DNA of 63,189 nucleotides from a virus. Shown here piece after piece: positions 1 through 8,429 of the stretch. Each line of letters begins with the position of its first letter. Within the stretch, counting starts at the first letter, position 1. The position numbers and the translations under genes are program-made. Location of the stretch: the IMG/VR virus record IMGVR_UViG_3300042923_000815, positions 1-63,189 of that record; one strand, written 5' to 3'. The notes under the pieces are model-generated. The model had not been told where the DNA came from and made no database searches. It worked only from the letters and a program-made list of their open reading frames with translations.

Positions 1-351
1 AACAATCGGAACGATACTATTGGCAATACATTTTGCAACTAATTGCTGAAAATTACTTTTTGATTGAGCGAGTATCACTCCTTTTTCAGGATGATAGGCA
101 TCATTGATACCACCCATGATAATACAATGTGTTGGTTTGTTCCCCAATACGTCTTCATCAAATCTCGCTAGCATTTCAGTTGTCGTTTGTCCACCAAAGC
201 CTTTATTTATGACTTTAACACCCAAAACAGTTCTAATTATATTGGTCCATGAAATAGTATCTTGGGATTCTTGCGGAGCTGGGATATCTGTTGTTACACC
301 TGCAGTAATAGAATCACCTAAACAAACAATAATTGAATTTTTTACTTCCAT
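1..351 (-). CDS. SGNH/GDSL hydrolase, C-terminus cut by the window edge
   Basis: An open frame of 117 codons runs off the window edge and starts at an ATG preceded by GGAGG at good spacing. The translation shows the SGNH block I motif LGDSIT near residues 11-16 with the nucleophile Ser, the block II Gly in GFGGQT and a block III-like GGIND. The block V Asp-His pair would lie outside. It is clearly paralogous to the SGNH gene among the tail fibres at about 5 kb (shared GG-T-T-ML-RF pattern). Such esterases in phage ends may deacylate surface polysaccharide; substrate unknown. Confidence 0.85.
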   Translation of the reverse strand, partial: MEVKNSIIVCLGDSITAGVTTDIPAPQESQDTISWTNIIRTVLGVKVINKGFGGQTTTEMLARFDEDVLGNKPTHCIIMGGINDAYHPEKGVILAQSKSNFQQLVAKCIANSIVPIV

Positions 352-414
352 TATGAATTACCTCCGTTAAATTATTTGTCTTTACTAGTCTGCATGATCG
401 ACTTTCACTAACAT

Positions 415-451
415 ACATTCCGTAGTAACGGTAAATTATACTACTGAATGT
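415..451. repeat. 13-bp inverted repeat with one mismatch, 11-nt loop
   Basis: Arms 415-427 (ACATTCCGTAGTA) and 439-451 (TACTACTGAATGT) pair at 12 of 13 positions around an AT-rich centre. It lies in the untranslated leader of the truncated SGNH gene. It has no T-tract, so it is not an obvious terminator. It could be an operator, a leader hairpin, or part of a recombinase site; nothing visible decides between these. Confidence 0.45.
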
Positions 452-506
452 GAATTTATTTCTTACTCTTTATCCGTACATATAATCTGAGCTATGGATA
501 GGTACA

Positions 507-545
507 AACAAAACAGCCGTCCACCTAGTTAAAAGGTAGACGGCT
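507..545 (-). terminator. Intrinsic terminator after the lysis cassette
   Basis: On the minus strand a 12-bp stem (AGCCGTCTACCT pairing with AGGTGGACGGCT, one G-U) is followed by GTTTTGTTTG. It lies directly downstream of the spanin-like gene and closes the long late transcript. Confidence 0.85.
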
Positions 546-556
546 CTCTAGTATAC

Positions 557-1207
557 TTAAAACTTAAATCCTGCACCAACATAAGCAGCCGACTGACTGC
601 CAGCCAATTGATAAGCACCAACTTTGCTAATACTGCCAGTATAACCAGCACCTGGTTCAATCTTACCTTTAGTGAACATCGCACCCGCCGTGATCACGTT
701 GTGCCTTGTTAAATCAATCGTAGGAATTTCAGCTTTAATTGTGATTGTGCTGGTCTGTTTTAAATCGATCATATTTTTATCAAATACAAATTGTTCATCA
801 TCGGCTTTATCGAATTTACCGACTTTGCCATTTACCATGTAAATGAAGCTTTGTTTTCCAATATCAAATTTGCCATCTAACTTTGCAGGAGTAGCACCAG
901 GTGTATTTTTATCAACTGGCGTTACTAGTACCTCTTTTACCTCTCCTGGCAGATACACGGTTTCCCCTGGAACATACTGAAGCTTCGTATCTGTAATGGT
1001 TTTAACTGTCTCCTTAACCGTAGGAGGCTTATTTTTTTCTACCGCCAAGGCTTGTCTATCACCTTCTCCCAAGACATGCCCTATGGCTAATCCTGTAACG
1101 ATGCCTATAATTAAAGAGATTACGGCAACGATTATGAGAGTTCTAAGTGTATATTTTCCTGTGCCAAGTTTGGAGTTAATAAAGCTTAAAAGTTCTTCCT
1201 CACTCAT
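557..1207 (-). CDS. Membrane-anchored lysis-cassette protein, spanin-like candidate (copy 1)
   Basis: 216 aa. A short cytoplasmic N-terminus (MSEEELLSF) is followed by one transmembrane helix near residues 20-42 (LIIVAVISLIIGIVTG). The remainder is a beta-rich outer domain ending in G-A-G-F-K-F, reminiscent of a C-terminal outer-membrane strand. It overlaps the amidase stop as TAATG, so it is translationally coupled, and it is the last gene before the terminator. Position after holin and endolysin, single anchor and periplasmic domain suggest a role in disrupting the outer envelope in a diderm host; this is inference, as no spanin family is recognised. A second copy, 203 of 216 residues identical, lies at the right end of the window. 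The start was chosen by the TAATG overlap and by copy 2, not the upstream in-frame TTG. Confidence 0.85.
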   Translation of the reverse strand: MSEEELLSFINSKLGTGKYTLRTLIIVAVISLIIGIVTGLAIGHVLGEGDRQALAVEKNKPPTVKETVKTITDTKLQYVPGETVYLPGEVKEVLVTPVDKNTPGATPAKLDGKFDIGKQSFIYMVNGKVGKFDKADDEQFVFDKNMIDLKQTSTITIKAEIPTIDLTRHNVITAGAMFTKGKIEPGAGYTGSISKVGAYQLAGSQSAAYVGAGFKF

Positions 1208-1767
1208 TACGCACTCACCTGCCAATCCGTTACACCCCTAGCAATTGCTGCCGCAAACATACGCTTACCTTCATCACTTGCTAGAATAGTCTCTTCCTTT
1301 GGATTGGATATGAATGCAAGCTCAACCAATACTGCAGGTGCATCGGTATGAATTAATACATATAAACCTGCTTCCTTGTCCACATCACCATCAGACCAAT
1401 CACCACGAACTGGCAAGGTCGGAAAATCACCAGCCATTTGCGACATAATGTAGGTAGCCAAACTATCAGCTCTAGTTTGTCCTCTGCTGGTCCATATCTC
1501 CATACCAGTGGCTGTAGGTGCAGAAAAGGAATTACAATGGATACTAACTACAGCATCGGCTCCCCAGGCATTGGCTCGATCGCAAATATCTTGCAAACTA
1601 TCCGACTGATATACTATAACCTCGCAGCCAGCGGCTCTTAAATAATCTGCAACCATTGCGCCCACATCGGCAGCAACGTCCGATTCACGCAATCCAGATG
1701 GGCCAACTGCTCCTGGATCAGGATATCCCCCTGGTGCATGTCCAGGATTAATGAATATTTTAGCCAT
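1207..1767 (-). CDS. N-acetylmuramoyl-L-alanine amidase (Amidase_3), phage endolysin
   Basis: 186 aa. It cleaves the amide bond between muramic acid and the peptide stem at the end of infection. Zinc ligands and catalytic residues of the Amidase_3 fold are visible: His10 in INPGH, Glu28 in LRESD, His77 in SIHCN and the catalytic Glu149 in VELAFISN. It has no signal peptide, SH3 or LysM wall-binding domain, so it is a single-domain lysin that needs the adjacent holin for export. The start follows GGGGAGG and overlaps the holin by 8 bases. Confidence 0.97.
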   Translation of the reverse strand: MAKIFINPGHAPGGYPDPGAVGPSGLRESDVAADVGAMVADYLRAAGCEVIVYQSDSLQDICDRANAWGADAVVSIHCNSFSAPTATGMEIWTSRGQTRADSLATYIMSQMAGDFPTLPVRGDWSDGDVDKEAGLYVLIHTDAPAVLVELAFISNPKEETILASDEGKRMFAAAIARGVTDWQVSA

Positions 1768-2116
1768 TTATTTTATCCTCCCCGTGTAAATTTGGTGTAT
1801 TTGTAGTTGCTTGCATCTTTCTTATTACTGCCACTTCTGCGTCAATTACCCAACCAATCAGCGCACCAGGAATAATAAATTTTCTCCATCCTAAAACATC
1901 GTTTATCTGCTGGATTGCAGAACGGCGTTTTTCAATATTCTCCATGTTATCGGCGAAACGATCAATTTCGAAAATGATACTTCGAATGGAATCTTTTAGC
2001 CGTCCATTTTTTAGTTTTGCAAACAATACAAATAAAGTCATGGATAAAAGATTCGCCGCTAGGATTACCCCAGCGGCATATAACGCGATTTGGTATTCAT
2101 TTGTTGATATTATCAC
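1760..2116 (-). CDS. Phage holin, LL-H-like
   Basis: 118 aa. An N-terminal transmembrane helix near residues 9-33 is followed by a charged amphipathic stretch and a conserved-looking segment (NDVLGWRKFIIPGALIGWVIDAE) with a second hydrophobic helix near residues 80-95. This layout and position immediately upstream of the amidase match LL-H-type holins that form the membrane lesion releasing endolysin. The ATGA overlap with the XhlA-like gene indicates coupled translation. The family assignment is by resemblance. Confidence 0.8.
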   Translation of the reverse strand: MIISTNEYQIALYAAGVILAANLLSMTLFVLFAKLKNGRLKDSIRSIIFEIDRFADNMENIEKRRSAIQQINDVLGWRKFIIPGALIGWVIDAEVAVIRKMQATTNTPNLHGEDKING

Positions 2117-2379
2117 CCATGCCCACCCCCTTTCCCTATAAGAGACGTGATAAAATTAGCCACCCAACCAGCAGCACCGCCTAATATACCCGCCCCCCAG
2201 AAAATACCGTCAATACGGTGATGCGCTGACCTTGCCCTCGAATTTACGTCAGCAATTGTAACACTATGCTGTGTAATGCATTTTGCATGATCGGCTACGG
2301 TGATTGTCGTTGCATCTTGTTTCGTTTCGATCCGTGCTAGTCGGTCAATTACTTCGCGCTGAAAATCAATCTGTACCAA
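2113..2379 (-). CDS. XhlA-like hemolysin/holin accessory protein
   Basis: 88 aa. The N-terminal half is a predicted coiled coil (FQREVIDRLARIETKQD and following heptads). The C-terminal half is one transmembrane segment rich in Gly and Ala (GIFWGAGILGGAAGWVANFI) ending in GKGGGHG. This is the XhlA arrangement: cytoplasmic coil plus single C-terminal anchor, acting with a holin in lysis. The start is a TTG right after a G-rich ribosome binding site. Confidence 0.85.
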   Translation of the reverse strand: MVQIDFQREVIDRLARIETKQDATTITVADHAKCITQHSVTIADVNSRARSAHHRIDGIFWGAGILGGAAGWVANFITSLIGKGGGHG

Positions 2380-2409
2380 GCCCCCACCCCCAAATTAATT
2401 ATAAAAATA

Positions 2410-2423
2410 GAGCCTCATGGCTC
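2410..2423 (-). terminator. Short hairpin with T-tract before the lysis genes
   Basis: The minus strand reads GAGCC-ATGA-GGCTC then TATTTTTATAA. The 5-bp stem is weak. It sits between the tail-end genes and the XhlA-like gene, where it may attenuate lysis-gene expression. Confidence 0.45.
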
Positions 2424-2507
2424 CTACTTGCTCCGGCTACATTCTTGATTTGTGCATTTGCCCTCTTCGGTTTCTTTATGCCCACAAACGAAACATCGTT
2501 TAACCAT
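2424..2507 (-). CDS. 27-aa Cys-rich mini-protein
   Basis: The ORF has ATG, a GAGGTGAG ribosome binding site and four cysteines (C5-x2-C8, C18, C23) with a His, compatible with one bound metal ion. It overlaps the end of the preceding tail gene by 8 bases (ATGGTTAA), the same coupling style as its neighbours. No family is recognised. It is the last gene before the short hairpin preceding the lysis genes. Confidence 0.55.
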   Translation of the reverse strand: MVKRCFVCGHKETEEGKCTNQECSRSK

Positions 2508-2874
2508 CTATCTCACCTCGTTTTGTATCATACTCAGCTTTTAAATCCGCGTAATCGGCTTTTATACTGGCAATCAAGTCGGTGCTATCAGATAGCGTTG
2601 CAACACCTAAAGCGTTTACTAGTTCGGCAAATTGCGGCTGATATTGCCAGTCCAAATCTTGTAACTTTTGGGTTTTGATCTCGGCTGCAGTTGGTTGTGG
2701 TGGTTCTGGTGGTGGAATCACTGGTATGTCTTTGAGCACACCATTGACACGCTTTTGTTTGCTCCAGTCTACAACGTCTACGCCAAAGGTAACAAAGCCA
2801 CCAGAGGTGTCACCGTTAGTCCTGGTTTCATATGGGCGTTCATCGGTTGCGTTCGCAAATTTATATGAGTACAT
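2500..2874 (-). CDS. Phage tail-end protein with Pro-rich hinge, unknown function
   Basis: 124 aa. The N-terminal part (MYSYKFANATDERPYETRTNGD) and the C-terminal helical part (residues about 65-124) are separated by a proline-rich linker (IPPPEPPQPT). The linker and the position after the tail fibre and propeller genes suggest a fibre-associated or fibre-assembly protein. The start was chosen by TAATG overlap with the preceding stop and GGGAGG upstream, rather than an ATG 21 bases earlier. Confidence 0.75.
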   Translation of the reverse strand: MYSYKFANATDERPYETRTNGDTSGGFVTFGVDVVDWSKQKRVNGVLKDIPVIPPPEPPQPTAAEIKTQKLQDLDWQYQPQFAELVNALGVATLSDSTDLIASIKADYADLKAEYDTKRGEIDG

Positions 2875-3827
2875 TACATTCCTCCCATCATGCATTGTGG
2901 CGGTTTATGCTGTTGATTATCATGTGGCGTAGGGATTAGTACTATCCTAGATATCCTACCTCCACTTACGCCAAACAGACTATTGGCAGTAGTAGTCCCT
3001 GCGTTTATTTTATAAATATAATCGGTTGTACTCGAAATCGCAGAAACAAAAATATTTCCCAAATAATCTGACCCAATTGCAGAGATATAAGTACTAGTCG
3101 TAATTTCTGCCACAACAAACGTAGTCCCCGCATTTATCTTATACACTTTAGAATTTGTATTTTCATTAGCGATGTATATGTTACCGAATGGATCAGAGCA
3201 TATGTACAAACAATTCGCACCAAGTCCTGTAATGGGGATAAGGGGCGTACTCCCAGCGGCTATTTTATAGGCCCCTGACGATCCATATATTAAGTATATA
3301 TTGTCGAATGGATCCGCATGTATTGCACCAGGAGAGTTTCCACCCGCTATAGTCACAAAAATTACCGCCGAATTAGTTCCTGCAGCTATTTTATAAATAT
3401 AACTATTAGTACCGTTGGATTCCACGGTGTAATAAATATTCCCAGATGAATCCGAGCACATCCCTTTAATAACCCCAGTAACTGTAATAAAAGCAGTTGC
3501 AATTATTGTTCCTGCACTTATTTTATAGATTTTACTATCGCCGCGGCTATAAATGTAAATATTATCAAAAGGATCTGAACACATAAGTAGCAATAGGCTG
3601 CCAAATGGAATCGTGTTAGATATAACAATAGATCCTGTATCTACTTTATATACAAAACCGCTTGAAGCTCGATAATCCAAAGCAAATACATTGCCTTGAT
3701 AGTCGGTACACATGTCATAAGGATTCCCAATTCCTGTAATTGTCGCAGCAATCACTGTTCCACCAGCATTAACCTTATAAATACAATTTTTATTCTGATC
3801 TGCTAAATAAATATCTCCAACAGCCAT
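2874..3827 (-). CDS. Beta-propeller (NHL-like repeat) tail protein
   Basis: 317 aa made of about seven repeats of roughly 42 residues with the pattern I-Y-K-[IV]-x-A-G-T ... [CG]-[ST]-D-x-x-G/D-N-[IV]-[YF], for example CSDPFGNIYIANE and VYKINAGT. This is typical of NHL/SMP-30-like blades, so a closed propeller is likely. Placement between the second tail fibre and the lysis genes suggests a virion-tip or receptor-binding component. The C-terminal tail (HDNQQHKPPQCMMGGM) lies outside the repeats. Confidence 0.8.
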   Translation of the reverse strand: MAVGDIYLADQNKNCIYKVNAGGTVIAATITGIGNPYDMCTDYQGNVFALDYRASSGFVYKVDTGSIVISNTIPFGSLLLLMCSDPFDNIYIYSRGDSKIYKISAGTIIATAFITVTGVIKGMCSDSSGNIYYTVESNGTNSYIYKIAAGTNSAVIFVTIAGGNSPGAIHADPFDNIYLIYGSSGAYKIAAGSTPLIPITGLGANCLYICSDPFGNIYIANENTNSKVYKINAGTTFVVAEITTSTYISAIGSDYLGNIFVSAISSTTDYIYKINAGTTTANSLFGVSGGRISRIVLIPTPHDNQQHKPPQCMMGGM

Positions 3828-4963
3828 TACCTATTCCCCCACTTTTGATTACAAACTATTGCACTGGTAGACAATCCTGCACCAGCAACCGAATAGGTAA
3901 ACAAATCATCGGTCACTCCTGTAACAGGCGTAGAAAAGGTCAGTGTAGTTTTACCAACTGCACTGCCTAATGTGACAGTCGGTGTTAGAGCTACCCCATT
4001 TTTCTTTACTGTTATTACCACATTTGATCCGGCAGTTTGTACATAAAAATCCATGGTTGTCATGGTGCCATTGCGGCTCAGTGGTAATGGAAGCGATACG
4101 TAGCCATCAGAAGGGTTGAACATAATAAATTTTTCAGTCCACTTTAAAGCCCATAACGACCTCTGGCTGATATTCCATGGCTGATCTAATACAATCCTCC
4201 ACAATCCACCGCCACCAGACACCAATTCAATTACATCACCAGATATAAGACTTAGGCTAGATAATCCACCAGGAATTAAAATGTTCGAACTACCCATAAT
4301 TGTGAAGGATGAAGAAGCCCTCATAAATCTCCTTGACCCAGGCTGGGCTGAATCAAATGCCGTAATTGTAGTAGTTCCAGTTACGATGATATAATTTCCT
4401 GATGCAGAGCCTATATTCATAGTTGCGGCACTTGCCATTGTTACCAGATTTTCATTGAAAGCCCCAAATAAATTAGCCCCCGATATCAAGGTTGTTGAAC
4501 TATCAGCCAGTCTAGTCCTATCTACTTTGTTGGCATTGGTTGTAACGCCTGTGTCGTAGTCGTTTTTCAGCATATCACCAGCAATATAAAACTCTAATCC
4601 ATCATTCGTTGTTTTAACCCTTATCGCTTTACCTGCCTGTCCAGTATATACATGTGGAGCATCCGATAAATCTATAAATCTTTTTGGATAATCTTCCGTC
4701 AACGCGATATGATTTAATACCGTAACAAGTCCTGCATAGTCGGAATCGTCTAGGGTAAATCCCTTATTTGCTAATACTTCAGCTAGTGCCGACACCATTA
4801 CAGAGGATTGGTGAAATATTTTATTGTGGAAAGCAGGATCAGCAATCCCATTTCCCACCCCACTTTGCCTTTGCGGGCTAAGAGCAAAATCGGAATCACT
4901 CATTGCATTAGTTAAATTAATATCAACAGGTAAAAAGTTACTTGACCCCGCCAAATTAAGCAC
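3827..4963 (-). CDS. Tail fibre protein 2
   Basis: 378 aa. The first about 80 residues (SSNFLPVDINLTN ... FHNKIFHQSSVMVSALAEVLANKGF) match the N-terminus of tail fibre 1, which identifies the shared baseplate-attachment domain. The remainder is unrelated: a segment containing IRVKTTNDGLEFY as in other fibres, then beta-rich repeats and a C-terminal beta-sandwich-like region (about 280-378). It overlaps the SGNH gene by 8 bases. It is probably a receptor-binding fibre alternative to, or assembled with, fibre 1. Confidence 0.85.
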   Translation of the reverse strand: MLNLAGSSNFLPVDINLTNAMSDSDFALSPQRQSGVGNGIADPAFHNKIFHQSSVMVSALAEVLANKGFTLDDSDYAGLVTVLNHIALTEDYPKRFIDLSDAPHVYTGQAGKAIRVKTTNDGLEFYIAGDMLKNDYDTGVTTNANKVDRTRLADSSTTLISGANLFGAFNENLVTMASAATMNIGSASGNYIIVTGTTTITAFDSAQPGSRRFMRASSSFTIMGSSNILIPGGLSSLSLISGDVIELVSGGGGLWRIVLDQPWNISQRSLWALKWTEKFIMFNPSDGYVSLPLPLSRNGTMTTMDFYVQTAGSNVVITVKKNGVALTPTVTLGSAVGKTTLTFSTPVTGVTDDLFTYSVAGAGLSTSAIVCNQKWGNR

Positions 4964-5636
4964 CTCCTATCAACGGCTGCAAGGTATCTATCACAACTTT
5001 TGCTATCACATCATACCCTTTTATGCTTTGATGTAACTTGTCAGATGCATAGAGTGTTAAATTCTGGCTAGTTGGAGTTAATAAAAATGGATGATATACG
5101 TCAATATAAACTATGCCCTGTTCGGTGCATAGCTTCTGTTCGGCCGTTCTTATTGTCGGTAATTTGTCGATATCTTCCGGGTACACACCATAAGATTGAT
5201 TAAGCATTGAATCAAATTCAGGGGGGGAACACATGATCATGGGAATTATATTATTTTGCTTACACAAACTAACCATTGTAGCAATGTTCCGCATAGTTAT
5301 ATCAGTCGCTATATGCTGGTATGAGTCATTTACACTCTGCTCAATAATGCAATAATCAGGTGCTCTATCTAGTACATCATTTTGAAATCTAGTTAGCATC
5401 ATTGTGCTGGTATTGCCGCCAATTCCTGCATTTATCATCTGTATCCCTAATTGGTTGTTAACTGTAACAGTCCAATTTCTTGCATCGTTACATTCTTCTA
5501 AATACCATTGAATAAAAGCAGTGATTGAATCACCAATGCATACTACCTTAATATTTTTTTTGCTTGTAGGGCGGATAAACAATGTTGATAGCATTTTAAT
5601 ACCCCTTTTTATCCAGTCAATAACTTTTTTAATCAT
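4956..5636 (-). CDS. SGNH/GDSL hydrolase associated with tail fibres
   Basis: 226 aa. Block I is CIGDSIT (nucleophile Ser), block II GIGGNTST, block III SVND (first Gly of the usual GxND replaced) and block V DKLH with the catalytic Asp and His. An N-terminal amphipathic Lys-rich stretch precedes the fold. Located between two fibre genes, it probably deacylates a host surface glycan during adsorption. The start is at TATAATG coupled to the fibre 1 stop; an alternative ATG at 5594 has a better ribosome binding site (AAAGGGG). Confidence 0.9.
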   Translation of the reverse strand: MIKKVIDWIKRGIKMLSTLFIRPTSKKNIKVVCIGDSITAFIQWYLEECNDARNWTVTVNNQLGIQMINAGIGGNTSTMMLTRFQNDVLDRAPDYCIIEQSVNDSYQHIATDITMRNIATMVSLCKQNNIIPMIMCSPPEFDSMLNQSYGVYPEDIDKLPTIRTAEQKLCTEQGIVYIDVYHPFLLTPTSQNLTLYASDKLHQSIKGYDVIAKVVIDTLQPLIGGA

Positions 5637-6583
5637 TATATAAACCACTCTACGATTATTAACCCATTTGCACCGTTTCCACCATTAGAGGTAATGTAAT
5701 TAGAAGTTGCATCCTTGAAATCTTCTGCACCGCCGCCGCCGCCAGAACCGTAACCCTGACCGTTTTCTCCATTTGTCCTTGTCAATGTTGTACCATTAGC
5801 AGCCCCCTCATTTACCCCTCCTCTACCGCCTACGCCAAATAAACTATCTCCGCCTACTCCGCCAGTACGTAATACATCTCCACCTTTAACTACTGTAGCT
5901 GAACTCATATTACTAATTGATGCCAGATTACCTCTTGTTCCTCCTAGCCCTCCTGCTAGTCCACTATATGCCGTATCTACAGTGACAACAGGAGCTTTGC
6001 CACTAATCAGTGTTTTATGCGATCCGAAAATAGTATTAGTACCGTCTGTCCCCCTTGCGGTAGTCACTGGATAAGCGGAATGGTCATATGTTCCAGAAAA
6101 TCCAAGACCTCCATTACCACCTACTCCAATAGTTACAGTGATAACTTCGCCGGGAGATACCGTTACAGGGAAAAGCATAACGCTTTCTCCTGCCCCGCCA
6201 GACGCACCCCAAATTCCAGCACCTCCAGCACCTGCAGCACATCCACTTAGAAAAACTTGACTAACGCCAGCAGGGACGGTAAATGTTCCGCTTGTTGTAA
6301 AAACTTGTCTCTGCAATGTTGGCGTATGCGTTCCTAATGCATCAGATATTACAGAAACTAGTGTATCAAAATCATAATCTGTCACATCAAAACCCTTATT
6401 AGCAATTACTTTAGCATAAGCCGCAACAAACATTGATGATTGATAAAATATTTTATTATGTATTGCGCTAGGTGCTATTCCGGTCCTAGCTCCATTAACT
6501 CTATAATCGCTAGATAAATACGTCGCATCATTTACCATGTTTGTTTTACTCGGGTTAAACGGCAAGAAATTTGTACTTCCCAT
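5636..6583 (-). CDS. Tail fibre protein 1, Gly-rich tip
   Basis: 315 aa. An N-terminal attachment domain shared with fibre 2 is followed from about residue 105 by a phage-fibre module (TTSGTFTVPAGVSQVFLSG) and long glycine-rich stretches (GGAG, GVGGNGG, GGRGG, GSGGGGG) ending in GLIIVEWFI. Such polyglycine regions are seen in adhesin tips that bind receptors through glycine-rich loops. The start at MGSTNFLPF follows AAGGAGG; an upstream in-frame ATG lacks this site. Confidence 0.9.
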   Translation of the reverse strand: MGSTNFLPFNPSKTNMVNDATYLSSDYRVNGARTGIAPSAIHNKIFYQSSMFVAAYAKVIANKGFDVTDYDFDTLVSVISDALGTHTPTLQRQVFTTSGTFTVPAGVSQVFLSGCAAGAGGAGIWGASGGAGESVMLFPVTVSPGEVITVTIGVGGNGGLGFSGTYDHSAYPVTTARGTDGTNTIFGSHKTLISGKAPVVTVDTAYSGLAGGLGGTRGNLASISNMSSATVVKGGDVLRTGGVGGDSLFGVGGRGGVNEGAANGTTLTRTNGENGQGYGSGGGGGAEDFKDATSNYITSNGGNGANGLIIVEWFI

Positions 6584-6599
6584 ATTAATGATCCTCCTT

Positions 6600-7244
6600 T
6601 TATGTAATCCAATAGCCAATATCGTATCCTGCTAATGAATCTCCTTCCATGTCATAACTAAATCCAATATTTTGTTTTGTTTCTGCCCACTGACCTTCTT
6701 CGTACCCTGAAATACTTGAAGTTTCGAGATCATAACCAAAGAAAGGTTCAGTTCCAAAATAATAGTTAATTAGTACACCTTGCGGCTTTGGAACTATATA
6801 TGCATGCTCTAACAAGTCTCTTTCTAGCGGTGTAGTTGCGCTGATAATAATATCCATGCTCATATCTTGATTATCTCGTACAATGAAAACGCTATTAGGA
6901 AAAAGGATACTCCATTGCGGAGAAATGCTTTGCAACAACCCGTCCCAATGATTAATTAATATTTTTGCTTTTAATACAAGCCTATAATAATTATCTTCTA
7001 ACACGGGACTTACGCCATCGGATGGCTGAAAGGTCAGCGTTCTACTTCTGCCTAAAATCACACCTAATGCATCCAATTGAACTCCAATTGCTGCATCAAT
7101 ATCAAATACTGCATCCAACATGTCGGTGATTTGGCTATTGTTATCCAGGTATTTAAGATTGGCGGTTATCCATGCATTAAATTTAACACTATTTTTATAC
7201 TCAGATGTAATTAACCCCTGATAATAGCTAAATGGCTTAGACAT
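6600..7244 (-). CDS. DUF2612-like baseplate/tail protein
   Basis: 214 aa. The N-terminal region (LDAVFDIDAAIGVQLDALGVILGRSR) and the motif NYYRLVLKAKI are typical of the DUF2612/Mu gp48-like wedge proteins that follow baseplate J. The last 50 residues hold repeats of the type GYD-[LM]-E-[TG]-x-S-[IL]-[SA]-GY. Its place between baseplate J and the first fibre supports a role linking the wedge to the fibre. Confidence 0.85.
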   Translation of the reverse strand: MSKPFSYYQGLITSEYKNSVKFNAWITANLKYLDNNSQITDMLDAVFDIDAAIGVQLDALGVILGRSRTLTFQPSDGVSPVLEDNYYRLVLKAKILINHWDGLLQSISPQWSILFPNSVFIVRDNQDMSMDIIISATTPLERDLLEHAYIVPKPQGVLINYYFGTEPFFGYDLETSSISGYEEGQWAETKQNIGFSYDMEGDSLAGYDIGYWIT

Positions 7245-7256
7245 TTTTTCACCTTC

Positions 7257-8429
7257 TTACACCACATTTACGACGATATTAGCTATGTCGTTTTGAGTTA
7301 CTTGATTAAAAGCAGCGTAAATATCGGATGTTCCTTGCAATACAGAATTAGTGCCGACTAGCACGCTTCTCAATGAAAATATAGGCTGTTTTAAATTTGG
7401 AGTTGCTGACATTGCAGTTGCCCAAACAGCGGATATAGTTAAACTCTCCCCTATTTGGAGAGAGTTTAGATAGCTGTTAATAGCTGATTTAATATTGTCG
7501 GTTGTCGCAGAGGTATAGCCGGCTAATGCATGTACTGTTAGAGTACAAAATATAGGTAAATAGGTTGGTTTGTAAAAGCGTATCGTAGTCACTCCGTATT
7601 GATCCGGAATGTCTACTGCCGTAGTACCATTCGTATAGCATCCTATATTTTTGCGTGCATAAATTTGTTGCGCTATATCAGAATCTGACCCGCCCTCGGC
7701 AACGACAGTCACACTATGGGGAGGCAACCCGTTATAATCAAATTCACTAGTATCATTTTCGTATGTTTTGTAACGGCTTACCCCCGTTACAGAGGCTACT
7801 CCAGCATTAGTCCCCTGCAGGAGCGTCTGTGACGGCAATTCAGTGCTAATCGCCTGTCTTGACTTAAGTTGCGAATCCTCTTCCACTGGAAGACCTACAA
7901 CGGCAGCAACATTGTTAGTTACTGATATCCAACCATAGGTAGGAGTAGAAATGTTGCTAATATTCCCTCTCTGTGCCGTTATGGCGCCAATTACCCTACA
8001 AGTCGCTACTGCATCCACCGTGCCGCTTATACCAATAGTAACGGCTACTGGCAAATCCCATATGTTGCCGCTTATATCACTTACAGCACCATTCAGTATA
8101 GTGATTCCTGCTGTTCCTGTTATTGTGACTACGCAGGTAGAATAAGATGCTATCTTACGCTTTATACCATTTAGTTTTACTATGCCATCAAGACCGCTGC
8201 CTTTAGCTGTGCTGGGACTCCGGTTGTTATACGCTAATTGGACAGCTTGTAGATCATCGGAATATTTTAAGGCTAACGCTGAAATCAGTTGATAGTCCAA
8301 GCTATCATTACCAAGATAAATATCACTGCCATAAATTGCTTTTGCTTGTGCTATAAGATCATCACGGATATCTAGATATGCAGGAATATGCAATCCTGCG
8401 CTGTCAACGTAAGGAGAAAAATATGCCAA
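7257..8429 (-). CDS. Baseplate J-like wedge protein
   Basis: 390 aa. The N-terminus (AYLDIRDDLIAQAKAIYGSDIYLGNDSLDYQLISALA) and the central EEDSQLKSRQ ... GTNAGVASVTGV block are characteristic of baseplate J/Mu gp47 proteins, which form the inner wedge of contractile tails. Length is normal for the family. It directly abuts the gp46-like gene (stop and start adjacent), as in other myovirus tail operons. Confidence 0.93.
   Translation of the reverse strand: MAYFSPYVDSAGLHIPAYLDIRDDLIAQAKAIYGSDIYLGNDSLDYQLISALALKYSDDLQAVQLAYNNRSPSTAKGSGLDGIVKLNGIKRKIASYSTCVVTITGTAGITILNGAVSDISGNIWDLPVAVTIGISGTVDAVATCRVIGAITAQRGNISNISTPTYGWISVTNNVAAVVGLPVEEDSQLKSRQAISTELPSQTLLQGTNAGVASVTGVSRYKTYENDTSEFDYNGLPPHSVTVVAEGGSDSDIAQQIYARKNIGCYTNGTTAVDIPDQYGVTTIRFYKPTYLPIFCTLTVHALAGYTSATTDNIKSAINSYLNSLQIGESLTISAVWATAMSATPNLKQPIFSLRSVLVGTNSVLQGTSDIYAAFNQVTQNDIANIVVNVV

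Noticed and set aside
415-451. Inverted repeat as a possible attachment site of the serine integrase
   Set aside because: No matching core was found right of the integrase (55.83-55.92 kb), so it is listed only as a repeat.
996-1241. Rightward ORF opposite the spanin-like gene
   Set aside because: It lies antisense to a well-supported gene, has no ribosome binding site and low-complexity Ser/Pro composition. The same holds for the other rightward ORFs opposite the late and early operons.
2661-2720. GGTGGTTCTGGTGGTGG-type repeat as a microsatellite
   Set aside because: It simply encodes the proline-rich linker of the tail-end protein on the other strand.
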